Of a DNA stretch of 49,019 nucleotides, positions 34,417 through 44,013 are shown in pieces. The stretch's first letter is position 1; the number at the start of each line of letters is the position of its first letter. The notes beneath the pieces were generated by a model, which worked only from the letters and a program-made list of their open reading frames with translations, made no database searches and was not told where the DNA came from. The translations under genes were made by a program, and so were the position numbers. This DNA is from an uncultured SAR116 cluster alpha proteobacterium (GTDB taxonomy: Bacteria; Pseudomonadota; Alphaproteobacteria; Puniceispirillales; Marisalimonadaceae), in contig CACOAO010000015.1 of NCBI GenBank assembly GCA_902625215.1, forward strand, positions 1 to 49,019, written 5' to 3'.

Positions 34417-35517
34417 ATGAAACGTAGAGACTTTTTTACTAAAGCAGGTGTAGGTGTTGTAGCAGGTGTTGCCGGAGCATCAACATTATCAGCTCCTGCT
34501 ATTGCAGGCGGACATAAAGAGATAAACATCGTATCAACATGGCCTAGAGATTTTCCAGGATTAGGTTTGTCAGCACAAAGATTATCAGCTAGAATTACTG
34601 AATTATCAAAAGGTAAATTAAAAGTTAATTATTTCGCAGCAGGCGAAAAAGTTGGTGCTTTTGATGTTTTTGATGAAGTTGCATCAGGTAATTCTCAAGC
34701 TTATATAGCTGCTGATTATTACTGGAAAGGTAAACACCCAGGTTTCGCTTATTTTACTTCTGTTCCATTTGGTATGACAACAGTCGAGTGGAACGCTTGG
34801 ATTAAATTTGGTGGAGGACAAGAGCTTTGGGACGAGATGTCAGGTGAGTTTGGTTTAAAAGCCCTACCATGTGGAGGAACTGGCACACAAGCGGGTGGAT
34901 GGTTCAATAAAGAAATTAATTCTAGTGAGGATTTAAAAGGTTTAAAAATGAGGATTCCTGGATTAGGTGGAACTGTAATGTCTAAGCTTGGCGCATCTCC
35001 AGTATCATTGCCTGGTGGTCAAATTTACGAAAATCTTGTGTCCGGATCTATTGATGCAACTGAATGGGTTGGGCCATATAATGATTACTTCATGAAATTT
35101 TATGAAGCTGCTAAGTTTTATTATACTGGTGGTATGCATGAGCCTGGATCTTGTTTAGCAATGGCTTTTAATGGCAGTTTTTGGGGAAAGCTAACGAATA
35201 ATGAAAAGGCTCTTATTACCGCGGCTGCTATGGAAGAACATGCAGCTCAGTATGAAGAAACATGTGCCAAAAATGGTGAGTATCTTGCAAAACTTGTAAA
35301 TGAACATGGCACAAAGGTAAAATCATTTAACGATGATGTATGGGACTCTTTTGGTGAGGCAGCAGCTGAAGTTTTTGAAGAAACAAGGAACCATTCAGCT
35401 TTAGCGAAAAAGATAGATGACAATTATCAGTCTTTTTTAAAAGAATGTGGAAGTATGATGGCAAAATTTGAAATTTCTTATGTTAATCAAAGAAATAGAG
35501 TTTTAGGACTTTCATAA
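34417..35517 (+). CDS. TRAP transporter substrate-binding protein, TakP-like
   Basis: A 366-residue periplasmic receptor of the DctP family. The N terminus MKRRDFFTKAGVGVVAGVAG ending APAIAGG is a twin-arginine (Tat) signal, so it is exported folded. GGWFNKEINSSEDLKGLKMR and the ligand-carboxylate-binding DATEWVGPYND resemble TakP-type receptors for 2-oxo acids (pyruvate, 2-oxobutyrate) and the related mannitol/chloroaromatic group. The leader has one of the strongest Shine-Dalgarno sequences in the window. A perfect hairpin follows its stop, before the membrane-subunit genes, implying excess receptor. Ligand assignment is by similarity only. Confidence 0.93.
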   Translation: MKRRDFFTKAGVGVVAGVAGASTLSAPAIAGGHKEINIVSTWPRDFPGLGLSAQRLSARITELSKGKLKVNYFAAGEKVGAFDVFDEVASGNSQAYIAADYYWKGKHPGFAYFTSVPFGMTTVEWNAWIKFGGGQELWDEMSGEFGLKALPCGGTGTQAGGWFNKEINSSEDLKGLKMRIPGLGGTVMSKLGASPVSLPGGQIYENLVSGSIDATEWVGPYNDYFMKFYEAAKFYYTGGMHEPGSCLAMAFNGSFWGKLTNNEKALITAAAMEEHAAQYEETCAKNGEYLAKLVNEHGTKVKSFNDDVWDSFGEAAAEVFEETRNHSALAKKIDDNYQSFLKECGSMMAKFEISYVNQRNRVLGLS

Positions 35518-35528
35518 CATTATAAATA

Positions 35529-35553
35529 GAGGTCAGCGATTTTCGCTGACCTC
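35529..35553 (+). terminator. Perfect 11-bp hairpin between dctP and dctQ
   Basis: GAGGTCAGCGA (35529-35539) pairs fully with TCGCTGACCTC (35543-35553) around a TTT loop. With seven GC pairs it is the most stable hairpin noticed in the window. No T run follows, so it is likely a partial terminator or an RNA end-stabilising element that raises receptor mRNA over the membrane-subunit mRNA. Confidence 0.8.
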
Positions 35554-35567
35554 CAATTAAATAAAAA

Positions 35568-36533
35568 GTGGATAGCAAAATATACACCTATTATCGATTA
35601 TTTGGATGGTCAATATTAGCCATAACGGCCGCATTTTTGGTTGACAATGTATTAATAGTAGGCTTCGATTTTCCTGGTGTATTATCTGTTATAAATAATT
35701 TTTCTTTTTTATCGTTAATAGAATTAATTTTATACGTATTTTCTTTAACTATAGTATTTTATTTTTTACCAAAATTAAAAAAACATTCTTTAAGGCATGA
35801 CTCCAAAATTTTACATAATTTTAACATCTATATTATCCGTTCTTGTTTTTGGGTAATTTTTTTAATAGGTATTGTTGATATAACAATAGCTTTTTTGAGG
35901 GTAGAAAAGATTTTCGATCTTTTTTTAGCTAAAGATATTACAGCTCAGTTTACAAGACCTGTTTTTGTTGGAACTTATATTCATATTCCACTCATAATAT
36001 TTGGTTTTATCCTTGGTGTTTTTACTAGAACTCTTGGATTTCACTGGTTGTCTTTATTAATAGTTTTAAGTGAACTTATAATAGTTATTACTAGATTTAT
36101 TTTTTCTTATGAGCAAACGTTTATGGGGGATCTTGTAAGATATTGGTATGCGGGATTATTCTTATTTGCATCAGCATATACACTTTATGACGAAGGTCAT
36201 GTTAGGGTAGATATTTTATACCAAGGACTTAAGGAAAAAACAAAAGGTCTAGTTAATTCAATTGGATCTATAACCCTCGGCGTGTCTACTGCATTAACAA
36301 TTATTTTTATAGGTTTTAATGGAAAACAATCAATTATTAATAGTCCAGTTCTAAATTTTGAAATAACACAGCAGGGTAGTGTTGGTATGTTTATAAAATA
36401 CCATCTTGCCATGTTTTTAGGTATTTTTGGTTTAACAATGTTAATTCAATTTATAAGTTATTTCTTTGAATCTCTAGCTGATTATTATGGTGAAAAAGGC
36501 AAACGAATTATTGAAGATCAGTTAGGACATTAA
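35568..36533 (+). CDS. TRAP transporter small permease DctQ, enlarged
   Basis: The small membrane subunit of the TRAP importer, with a GTG start. The DctQ core is in the second half: RYWYAGLFLFASAYTLYDEG with HVRVDILYQ is the conserved helix and turn, followed by two further membrane helices. At 321 residues and about eight predicted segments it is nearly twice the usual size (about 160-200 residues, four segments); the first four segments are an N-terminal extension seen in some marine and TakP-linked systems. It is three bases upstream of dctM. Confidence 0.88.
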   Translation: MDSKIYTYYRLFGWSILAITAAFLVDNVLIVGFDFPGVLSVINNFSFLSLIELILYVFSLTIVFYFLPKLKKHSLRHDSKILHNFNIYIIRSCFWVIFLIGIVDITIAFLRVEKIFDLFLAKDITAQFTRPVFVGTYIHIPLIIFGFILGVFTRTLGFHWLSLLIVLSELIIVITRFIFSYEQTFMGDLVRYWYAGLFLFASAYTLYDEGHVRVDILYQGLKEKTKGLVNSIGSITLGVSTALTIIFIGFNGKQSIINSPVLNFEITQQGSVGMFIKYHLAMFLGIFGLTMLIQFISYFFESLADYYGEKGKRIIEDQLGH

Positions 36534-36536
36534 TAA

Positions 36537-39191
36537 ATGGAATTGTTATTCTTAGCATTATTAATAATTTTAATGGCCATCTCTCTTGGATCAGGTTTTC
36601 CAGTTGCTTTTGCTTTACCTGGTTCAGCTATAATTTCTATAGGTGTTGCTGCCCTTTTTGGATATTTATTTGAAAATAACTCGGATGCATATTTTCATTC
36701 TGGCGGACCATCTGAATGGTTGTCTGCCGGAGTAACAAATCTTAGAGGTGTTTATTGGGAAGTTGAAAGAGATACATTAATTGCCATACCTTTATTTATT
36801 TTTATGGGCTTGATGCTTCAAAGATCTAAAATTGCTGAAGATTTGCTAGTAACTATGGCACAACTTTTTGGGCCTGTTCGTGGTGGGTTAGGAATTTCGG
36901 TTGTTTTTGTTGGTGCATTATTGGCTGCTACAACCGGAATAGTTGGTGCAACTGTCGTAGCAATGGGATTAATATCATTGCCAGCAATGCTTAGAAATAA
37001 ATATTCTGCACCTCTTGCTACTGGAACAATAGCTGCATCTGGAACTTTGGGTCAAATCATTCCTCCATCAATTGTTTTAATTATTTTAGCCGATCAACTT
37101 GCAACAGCTTCTGATCAAGCAAGTACTATGAGAAAAGCTCTTTATAAAGAAGCAACAGGTCAAATATCAATGCCATCAGTATTTGATGTTGTTTCTACTA
37201 GCGCAGGAGAAATGTTTTTAGGAGCTTTCCTTCCTGGTATTTTGCTTGTTGGCATATATATGATTTTTATTTTGGTACTAGCTTTTATTTCACCTAAAAG
37301 CGCACCCTCAGTTCCATATGAGGGTAAAATGGATAAAAAATTCTGGCTTAATGTTATGTTGATATTAATACCTCCTCTAACATTAATTATACTAGTTTTA
37401 GGCTCAATTATTACTGGAATTGCTACTGTTAACCAGGCTGGCGCTATAGGCGCAGCTGGTGCTATTATTATGGCTGGTTACAGACAAACAGAAGGTAAAA
37501 CATCCTCATTGTATCCTGCTATATTAGTTTTAATCGCAATATTACTTTTGTCGTATGCAGTTAGCAATTATACAATGAATGTCAAACTAATTAATACTTT
37601 TGAGGATGAATTAGGTATTTTCTTAGGTGTTCTTGGATCTTTTATCTTACTATTTGCTCTTGCATGGAGTAGTTGGAGACTATTTAAGCTCAATAATACA
37701 ATGCAAGGTGTAATGATGGAAACAGCTAAAACAACTTCTTTGGTTTTCATTATACTACTAGGTGCGGCTATGCTTACGGCTGCTTTTAGAGCATTTGGAG
37801 GAGAAGAGCTCGTAAAAGAATATTTAAATTCTTTGCCTGGTGGTTTTTGGTCAAAATTTGTTATTGTGATGTTAGTAATTTTTATACTTGGATTTTTCTT
37901 AGATTTTATTGAAATTGCAGTTGTTGTAGTACCAATTGTTGCCCCGATTCTACTTGCTGATCCGTCAGCAAATATAACCGCTGTTTGGTTAGGGGTGATG
38001 ATTGGTCTAAATATTCAGACTTCTTTTTTAACTCCTCCTTTTGGTTTCGCTTTATTTTATTTAAGAGGTGTTGCTTCAAAAGCTGTTAAAACTATCCAAA
38101 TGTACAAAGGCGTCGTACCATTCATTACTCTTCAACTAATAGCTTTAGCAGTCGTTGGCTCATATCCATTTTTAGTAAACTATTTACCTAATAGATTAAA
38201 TTTTCTTTCAGAAACATCTCCTCCACCTAAGAACCCAAAATTACAATTGTGTACAGAAAAATACATGAAGGATAATGTTTTAAATTCAGATAGTTTAACA
38301 AAAGCCTCAGTTATAAATTTATCTAAAGCTAATTTGTCTTCAATGCCCATGAAATATAAGAATACAGTAACAAGCTCCATTAACACGATCGAAAATGGAT
38401 TTTTGAATTTAAACAAAGCGTTTGAAATTGATTTAAAAATACAAGACCAATCCAAAGATTATTTACCACTTCTTAGAATTGTAAGAAATAATGAAAAACA
38501 TATCAGAGAACTTGAAACTTTAATTAAAACCAATGAAACTACGATTTCAAGACTTGATAATAACAATGAACAAAAAATTTTACTTTTAAAATCAGAAATT
38601 GAAAAACTGAAAAATACTATTCAAATTAAAAAGCAAGATTTTCCAAAAAATTGGTCATACACTTATAAAAATTTTCAGAAATTAATAAAGGAAGAAAATT
38701 TAAATAGAATTAAATACAGAAGAGCAATGGACAATTCTTATGACGAACTTACCACATTGCTTAACATTTTATTATCAAGAGCAGAATTTTACACATTTAG
38801 AGATGATTTTGAAAAATTTAGTAAAGTATTAGAGATAACTGATCCCAAAACTTTGTCCAAAGAAATAAAAGTTTTTTCAAAAAAGCTTTCTCGTTTACCT
38901 GATAATTCAAAAATTGTATCCAAACTCTCCAAAGTGTCTAGGAATTTAAAAAAGAAAAAAGTTAATTATAAAAAAGTATTTAAAGATTTTAACAAATCTT
39001 TTGCTGAGTATGAAAAAAAATATAGTGATCTTGAAAAAATTGATGATAAAATAGTTAATGAACTATCAGTATTTCTAGATAATACAAAGTTTACAATAGG
39101 ATTAAGACAACAGCAAAAAATACCAAAAGATATTGCTTTATTCTTAGCAGGCTGTAGATCTGACCACCGTGATTTATCATTATATTTTTAA
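36537..39191 (+). CDS. TRAP transporter large permease DctM with long coiled-coil tail
   Basis: Residues 1 to about 550 form the ion-coupled transport domain with about 13-14 membrane segments, including PLFIFMGLMLQRS, TTGIVGATVVAMGLISLP, SGTLGQIIPPSIVLI and FLDFIEIAVVVVPIV. A further ~330 residues follow, which is outside the normal DctM size (425-650). This tail starts with a Pro-rich link (TSPPPKNPK), then a helical region with a strong heptad pattern at about 650-700 (HIRELETLIKTNETTISRL, LLLKSEIEKLKNTI) and later Lys-rich helices. It is soluble and of unknown role; interaction with the receptor or membrane partners is possible. No frameshift or internal stop marks a fusion point. Confidence 0.88.
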   Translation: MELLFLALLIILMAISLGSGFPVAFALPGSAIISIGVAALFGYLFENNSDAYFHSGGPSEWLSAGVTNLRGVYWEVERDTLIAIPLFIFMGLMLQRSKIAEDLLVTMAQLFGPVRGGLGISVVFVGALLAATTGIVGATVVAMGLISLPAMLRNKYSAPLATGTIAASGTLGQIIPPSIVLIILADQLATASDQASTMRKALYKEATGQISMPSVFDVVSTSAGEMFLGAFLPGILLVGIYMIFILVLAFISPKSAPSVPYEGKMDKKFWLNVMLILIPPLTLIILVLGSIITGIATVNQAGAIGAAGAIIMAGYRQTEGKTSSLYPAILVLIAILLLSYAVSNYTMNVKLINTFEDELGIFLGVLGSFILLFALAWSSWRLFKLNNTMQGVMMETAKTTSLVFIILLGAAMLTAAFRAFGGEELVKEYLNSLPGGFWSKFVIVMLVIFILGFFLDFIEIAVVVVPIVAPILLADPSANITAVWLGVMIGLNIQTSFLTPPFGFALFYLRGVASKAVKTIQMYKGVVPFITLQLIALAVVGSYPFLVNYLPNRLNFLSETSPPPKNPKLQLCTEKYMKDNVLNSDSLTKASVINLSKANLSSMPMKYKNTVTSSINTIENGFLNLNKAFEIDLKIQDQSKDYLPLLRIVRNNEKHIRELETLIKTNETTISRLDNNNEQKILLLKSEIEKLKNTIQIKKQDFPKNWSYTYKNFQKLIKEENLNRIKYRRAMDNSYDELTTLLNILLSRAEFYTFRDDFEKFSKVLEITDPKTLSKEIKVFSKKLSRLPDNSKIVSKLSKVSRNLKKKKVNYKKVFKDFNKSFAEYEKKYSDLEKIDDKIVNELSVFLDNTKFTIGLRQQQKIPKDIALFLAGCRSDHRDLSLYF

Positions 39192-39202
39192 CAGGCATTA
39201 TT

Positions 39203-40792
39203 ATGCTTTCTTCAAAACTTTCTTTTAACTACATGATGATTGCTCCTCATCACTTAGCAGCAAAAACTGGTTCTGAGATATTAAAAGAAGGCGGCAATGC
39301 TATAGAAGCAATGATTGCGTCTGCGGCAATGATATCTGTTGTATATCCACACATGAATTCTATGGGTGGTGACAATTTTTGGTTGATTTCTGATAAACAC
39401 AAAAATGTTCGAGCAATTGATTCTTGTGGGCCAGCTGCAAACAAAGCTAATTTAGAATTATATAAAAATTATGGTTTAAGCTCTATTCCTTCACGTGGTC
39501 CTTTATCAGCTTTAACTGTTCCAGGTGCCGTGGCAGGTTGGAAACTGGCATATGATTACAGTGTTAAAAATTTAGGTGGAAAAATCCCAATTAGTAGACT
39601 TTTGTTTGACGCAGAACAAGTAGCTAAAGAAGGTGTTGCTGTAACTAACACATTAAGAAGTAATTTAAAATCAAAATTTAATCAACTTAAAGATATAGCT
39701 GGTTTTAAAGATATTTATTTAAAAAATGGGAAAATTCCAAATGTTGGAGAAAAATTAGTTTTTCCGAAATTGTCGAATACTTTTTCTTGCCTTATAAAAA
39801 ATGGGTTGGAAGATTTCTATTCAGGTGAAGTCTTTAGTAATATTATTTATGATTTAGATCTTTTAGGATCTCCACTAAATTCTGATGATTTTAAAAATTA
39901 TAGAGCAAGTTTTGTTGATCCTTTGGAATTAAAGATTAAAGATGCCAAATTATTTAATTTACCACCTCCTACTCAAGGAATAGCCTCCATATTAATTTTA
40001 GGTGTACTTGATGAATTATCCATTGATTGTAAAAATGATGTTGAACTAATACATATTATTGTAGAAATAACAAAAGCAGTTTTTAAAATAAGAGACAAAC
40101 ATATATCAGATCCAAGATATATGAGAGTAAATGTCGATGAATTTCTCAAAAAAGATTTTATTAAAAATTTAGCTAATCAAATTAATTTTCAACGAGCTAC
40201 ATCTTGGCCTGACTCTTCTCTAGGTGGTGACACAGTTTGGCTAGGTGCTACAGATAAAAATGGAAATACTGTAAGTTTTATACAGAGTATTTACTGGGAG
40301 TTTGGTTCAGGTTTAATTTTACCAAGTACCGGAATAACAATGCAAAACAGAGGTGTTAGTTTTTCTCTTGACCCAAAAAATCATAATTATTTAATTCCTG
40401 GTAGAAAACCATTTCACACAATTCAACCAGCTTTAGCTCATTTTGATGATGGAAGGGTAATGTCTTATGGAACTATGGGTGGAGAAGGGCAACCGCAAAC
40501 ACAGGCAACAATTTTTTATAGATACAATGTGCAAAATTTAAATCTACAAAATGCTGTAAATAAACCAAGGTGGCTGCTAGGTAAAACGTGGGGTGAAGAT
40601 AATACTTCATTAAAAATCGAAAATCGTTTTTCTTCTAATACTTTTGAGGACTTAAGATCTATGGGACATATAGTTGAAAAGGTAGGTGCTTATGAAGAAA
40701 TAATGGGGCATGCAGGAGCCCTTGTAAGTTATCCTAATGGCCTTAAGGAAGGAGGCTACGATTTAAGAAGTGATGGAGTAGCAATTGGTTAG
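39203..40792 (+). CDS. Gamma-glutamyltransferase-family hydrolase, HpxW-like
   Basis: A 529-residue Ntn-hydrolase. The pattern is that of gamma-glutamyltransferase: an N-terminal half (APHHLAAKTGSEILKEGGNA, MGGDNFW, VPGAVAGW), then autocleavage before Thr344 in GGDTVWLGATDKNGN, then SFIQSIYWEFGSGL, PGRKPFHTIQPALA and MGGEGQPQTQ. This GDTVW-type active site resembles the oxamate amidohydrolase HpxW group rather than classical glutathione hydrolase, whose motif is TTH. No signal peptide is seen, suggesting a cytoplasmic enzyme. It follows the TRAP large permease gene by 11 bases, so a link between the imported substrate and this hydrolase is possible. Confidence 0.85.
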   Translation: MLSSKLSFNYMMIAPHHLAAKTGSEILKEGGNAIEAMIASAAMISVVYPHMNSMGGDNFWLISDKHKNVRAIDSCGPAANKANLELYKNYGLSSIPSRGPLSALTVPGAVAGWKLAYDYSVKNLGGKIPISRLLFDAEQVAKEGVAVTNTLRSNLKSKFNQLKDIAGFKDIYLKNGKIPNVGEKLVFPKLSNTFSCLIKNGLEDFYSGEVFSNIIYDLDLLGSPLNSDDFKNYRASFVDPLELKIKDAKLFNLPPPTQGIASILILGVLDELSIDCKNDVELIHIIVEITKAVFKIRDKHISDPRYMRVNVDEFLKKDFIKNLANQINFQRATSWPDSSLGGDTVWLGATDKNGNTVSFIQSIYWEFGSGLILPSTGITMQNRGVSFSLDPKNHNYLIPGRKPFHTIQPALAHFDDGRVMSYGTMGGEGQPQTQATIFYRYNVQNLNLQNAVNKPRWLLGKTWGEDNTSLKIENRFSSNTFEDLRSMGHIVEKVGAYEEIMGHAGALVSYPNGLKEGGYDLRSDGVAIG

Positions 40793-40797
40793 TAAAG

Positions 40798-41517
40798 TTA
40801 AAAATCTATCCATTCATTGTTGTTAAATATTTGTCCAGGCTTAAACCTTGATTTATATGACATGCTAGAGAGTTCCTCAATATAATAACCAAGATATAAA
40901 TACTTATATTTATTACTTTGACCAAATAACAAACATTGGATAATCATATAATTTCCTAGCCCAAGTTTATTAAATTTTGGGTCAAAAAAACTATAAACAG
41001 CCGATAAGTTTTTTTCATTTATATCTAAAAGAATCGTACCAATTAAACTTTTATATTCGTCTCTAAACTCTAAAAGTGAAGTATTTATTGGTGATGTCTC
41101 TATCATTGAAGCAAATTCAACTTCATCCATATCTGACATAGATCCACCAGCATGTCTTACTAATTGATATTTCTTAAAAAGTTCAAAATTTTCTTTAGTT
41201 GAAATATTTTTTTCTAATGAATAACTAAAATTTTCAAAATTTTTAAGAATTCTTTTTAAACTTTTTGTTATTTTAAATTTTCCTATATCTACTCTATAAG
41301 ATTTACAGGCACTACAATTGTCACAAACAGGTCTATACATCCAATTTTCTACTCTTCTAAAGCCATTTATTGAGAGCTCTTCATAGATTTTTTTATTGGT
41401 AGATATATCTGTAGCTATTCTTTTTTCAACTTTTCCATCCAAATATGGACACGCAGTTGCTTTTGTTAGCATGTAAATTGGTTGTTCTAGGGCACTTTGT
41501 GGCTTTATATCAATCAT
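40798..41517 (-). CDS. bpt: Aspartate/glutamate leucyltransferase
   Basis: Transfers leucine from Leu-tRNA to N-terminal Asp or Glu, marking proteins for ClpS/ClpAP degradation. The 239-residue protein has ACPYLDGKVEKRIATDIS, then the cysteine cluster RPVCDNCSACKSYRVDI, and LVRHAGGSMSD and SAVYSFFDPKF in the transferase part. It resembles bacterial Bpt, the eukaryotic ATE1 type. It converges with the upstream hydrolase gene, with five bases between stops, and lies in the same direction as hemB. Confidence 0.93.
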   Translation of the reverse strand: MIDIKPQSALEQPIYMLTKATACPYLDGKVEKRIATDISTNKKIYEELSINGFRRVENWMYRPVCDNCSACKSYRVDIGKFKITKSLKRILKNFENFSYSLEKNISTKENFELFKKYQLVRHAGGSMSDMDEVEFASMIETSPINTSLLEFRDEYKSLIGTILLDINEKNLSAVYSFFDPKFNKLGLGNYMIIQCLLFGQSNKYKYLYLGYYIEELSSMSYKSRFKPGQIFNNNEWIDF

Positions 41518-41548
41518 AATATTTAATACGACTTACTAGCTAATGTTT

Positions 41549-42577
41549 TTATAAAACTTTATTAATCAATTTTTTTGCAACATATGGAGCAAAGTAGGTT
41601 ATTATACCGTCAGCACCGGCTCTTTTAAAGCACATCAAAGTCTCAAAAATAATATTTTCTTTGTCAAACCAGCCGTTTTGAATGACACATTTTATCATAG
41701 AATATTCTCCTGAGACTTGGTAAGCAATTGTAGGAAAATTAAATTCTTGTTTTGCTCTAGTTATTATATCTAAATAAGGCATCCCTGGTTTAATAATAAT
41801 CATGTCTGCGCCCTCATTGATATCAAGTCTAATCTCTCTAAATGCCTCAGCTGAATTTGCTGGATCCATTTGATAACTTTTTTTAGATTTTCGTGTTAAA
41901 TTTAGAGATGACCCTACAGCTTCTCTAAATGGACCATAAAAAGATGATGCATATTTTACAGCATATGACATAATTTGGGTGTTTACAAATCCATGATCAT
42001 CCAAAGTATCTCTAATAGCAGCAACTCTTCCATCCATCATATCACTTGGTGCTATAATATCACATCCAGCTTCTGCTTGCACAATAGCTTGTTTACAAAG
42101 TATATCTAAAGTTAAATCATTATCAATTTGACCGTTATATAATATACCATCGTGCCCATGATCTGTATATGGATCCAGAGCAACGTCAGTAATAACACCC
42201 ATATCTGGATTTATTTTCTTTGAAATCTTAATTGCTTTACATACTAAATTATTTTTATTTAAAGCCTCTTTACCATTTGTCGTTTTTAATTCATCTTCGA
42301 TTTTTGGGAAAAATGCAATTGCTGGAATATTTAAAGAAGATATATATTCAATTTCTTTATGTAGTTGATCTAATGAAAATCTATATATTCCAGGCATAGA
42401 ACTTACCGCTTCTTTAACATTAGAGCCATAAGTAATAAATATTGGATATATCAAATCATTAACTGACAAATTATTTTCAGATACAAGATTTCTTGAAAAT
42501 TTTAATAAACGATTTCTTCTCAATCTTATTCTTGGAAAACTATTTATAGAAAATTGTTTATTTGAGGGTTGTTTCAT
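41549..42577 (-). CDS. hemB: Delta-aminolevulinic acid dehydratase
   Basis: Condenses two 5-aminolevulinates to porphobilinogen in heme synthesis. The 342-residue chain has active-site lysines in APSDMMDGRV-adjacent and IIKPGMPYL regions and the substrate-binding FYGPFREA. In the metal site the sequence is DVALDPYTDHGHDG, with Asp and Ala where zinc enzymes have cysteines (DVCLCxYTxHGHCG), so it is a non-zinc, magnesium- or metal-independent type known in alphaproteobacteria. Divergent from proS over about 110 bases. Confidence 0.96.
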   Translation of the reverse strand: MKQPSNKQFSINSFPRIRLRRNRLLKFSRNLVSENNLSVNDLIYPIFITYGSNVKEAVSSMPGIYRFSLDQLHKEIEYISSLNIPAIAFFPKIEDELKTTNGKEALNKNNLVCKAIKISKKINPDMGVITDVALDPYTDHGHDGILYNGQIDNDLTLDILCKQAIVQAEAGCDIIAPSDMMDGRVAAIRDTLDDHGFVNTQIMSYAVKYASSFYGPFREAVGSSLNLTRKSKKSYQMDPANSAEAFREIRLDINEGADMIIIKPGMPYLDIITRAKQEFNFPTIAYQVSGEYSMIKCVIQNGWFDKENIIFETLMCFKRAGADGIITYFAPYVAKKLINKVL

Positions 42578-42688
42578 ATTGATGTCCTGTTAATAATTCC
42601 ATAAGTTGTAATTTATACTGCAATAAACTATCAATCAAATTAGTTTTAATTTTATTTAAGAATTTTAGCTTATTAAGGACCAAAAAAG

Positions 42689-44008
42689 ATGTTATTAACA
42701 AGATTTTTTCTTCCAGTGCTTAAAGAAAATCCAAAAGAAGCTGAAATTATATCTCATATTTACATGCTTAGAGCAGGAATGATACAACAATCAGCTTCAG
42801 GAATTTACTCCTGGCTGCCTCTTGGTAAAATTATTTTAGAAAAAGTTACAGATATATGTAGACAGGAAATGATTAAAGCTGGTGCAAATGAAATTCTAAT
42901 GCCAACACTTCAGCCTGCTGAAATCTGGAAAGAATCAGGTAGATATGAAGATTATGGCAAAGAAATGCTAAGAATTAATGATAGAAATAATAGAGATTTA
43001 TTGTATGGTCCAACCAATGAAGAGTTAGTAACTGAAATATTTAGAACTCATGTAAAAAGTTATAAGGAATTACCATTAAATCTTTTCCACATACAATGGA
43101 AATTTAGAGATGAGGTAAGGCCAAGATTTGGTGTTATGAGAGGAAGAGAGTTTTTAATGAAGGATGCATATTCTTTTGATATGAATTATAATTCTTCAAT
43201 TAAATCATATAATATAATGTTTATTGCTTACATGCAGTTATTTAAAAAAATGGGTTTAAAAGCAATACCAATGAGAGCTGAAACAGGACCAATTGGTGGT
43301 GATTTAAGTCATGAATTTATAATTATTGCCGAAACTGGGGAAAGTGAAGTTTTTGTAGAAAGAGAACTATTAAATTATGAATCCTCTGTTACAAAAATTA
43401 ATTACAATGAAGATCTTCAAGAGGAAGTCAACAGATTTACATCTTTTTATGCAGCTACAAAAGAGAAACACGAAGAAAGTAATTTTCATAATGAAGATAA
43501 TATATTAATCAAAACTAGAGGCATAGAAGTAGGTCATATTTTTCATTTTGGACAAAAATATTCTTTGCCAATGAGGGCAACTATATCGGATAAAGAAGGA
43601 AATAAAATTCCAGTCTTTATGGGATCATATGGTGTTGGGTTATCAAGATTAGTTGGTGCCATTATAGAAGCTAATCATGATCATAAAGGCATAATTTGGC
43701 CTAAAGAAATTACCCCATGGGATTACAATATAATTAATTTAAAAAGTGGTGATAATGATTGTGATAATATCTGTTTAAATTTATATAATTTAATGAAAGC
43801 TAATGGCTTAGAAGTTTTATATGATGATACTGATGAAAGAACAGGAGCAAAACTTGCTAGAGCAGATTTGATAGGATTACCATATCAAATTATAATTGGA
43901 CCTAAGGGAATAAAAGACCAATTGTATGACTTAAAATCTAGAAAAAGTGGCGATATATCAAGACTATCATACAATGAATTAATCAATTTTGTTCAAACTA
44001 ATAAATAA
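42689..44008 (+). CDS. proS: Prolyl-tRNA synthetase, short bacterial type
   Basis: Charges tRNA-Pro. At 439 residues it is the short alphaproteobacterial form lacking the editing insertion domain found between motifs 2 and 3 in E. coli ProRS. Class II motif 2 is seen as FHIQWKFRDEVRPRFGVMR, GPTNEELV binds ATP, and motif 3 as FMGSYGVGLSRLVGAII. The C-terminal anticodon domain starts near residue 345 (NIINLKSGDND, VLYDDTDERTGAKLARADL). AAGGA precedes the ATG by ten bases. Confidence 0.96.
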   Translation: MLLTRFFLPVLKENPKEAEIISHIYMLRAGMIQQSASGIYSWLPLGKIILEKVTDICRQEMIKAGANEILMPTLQPAEIWKESGRYEDYGKEMLRINDRNNRDLLYGPTNEELVTEIFRTHVKSYKELPLNLFHIQWKFRDEVRPRFGVMRGREFLMKDAYSFDMNYNSSIKSYNIMFIAYMQLFKKMGLKAIPMRAETGPIGGDLSHEFIIIAETGESEVFVERELLNYESSVTKINYNEDLQEEVNRFTSFYAATKEKHEESNFHNEDNILIKTRGIEVGHIFHFGQKYSLPMRATISDKEGNKIPVFMGSYGVGLSRLVGAIIEANHDHKGIIWPKEITPWDYNIINLKSGDNDCDNICLNLYNLMKANGLEVLYDDTDERTGAKLARADLIGLPYQIIIGPKGIKDQLYDLKSRKSGDISRLSYNELINFVQTNK

Positions 44009-44013
44009 AACAT

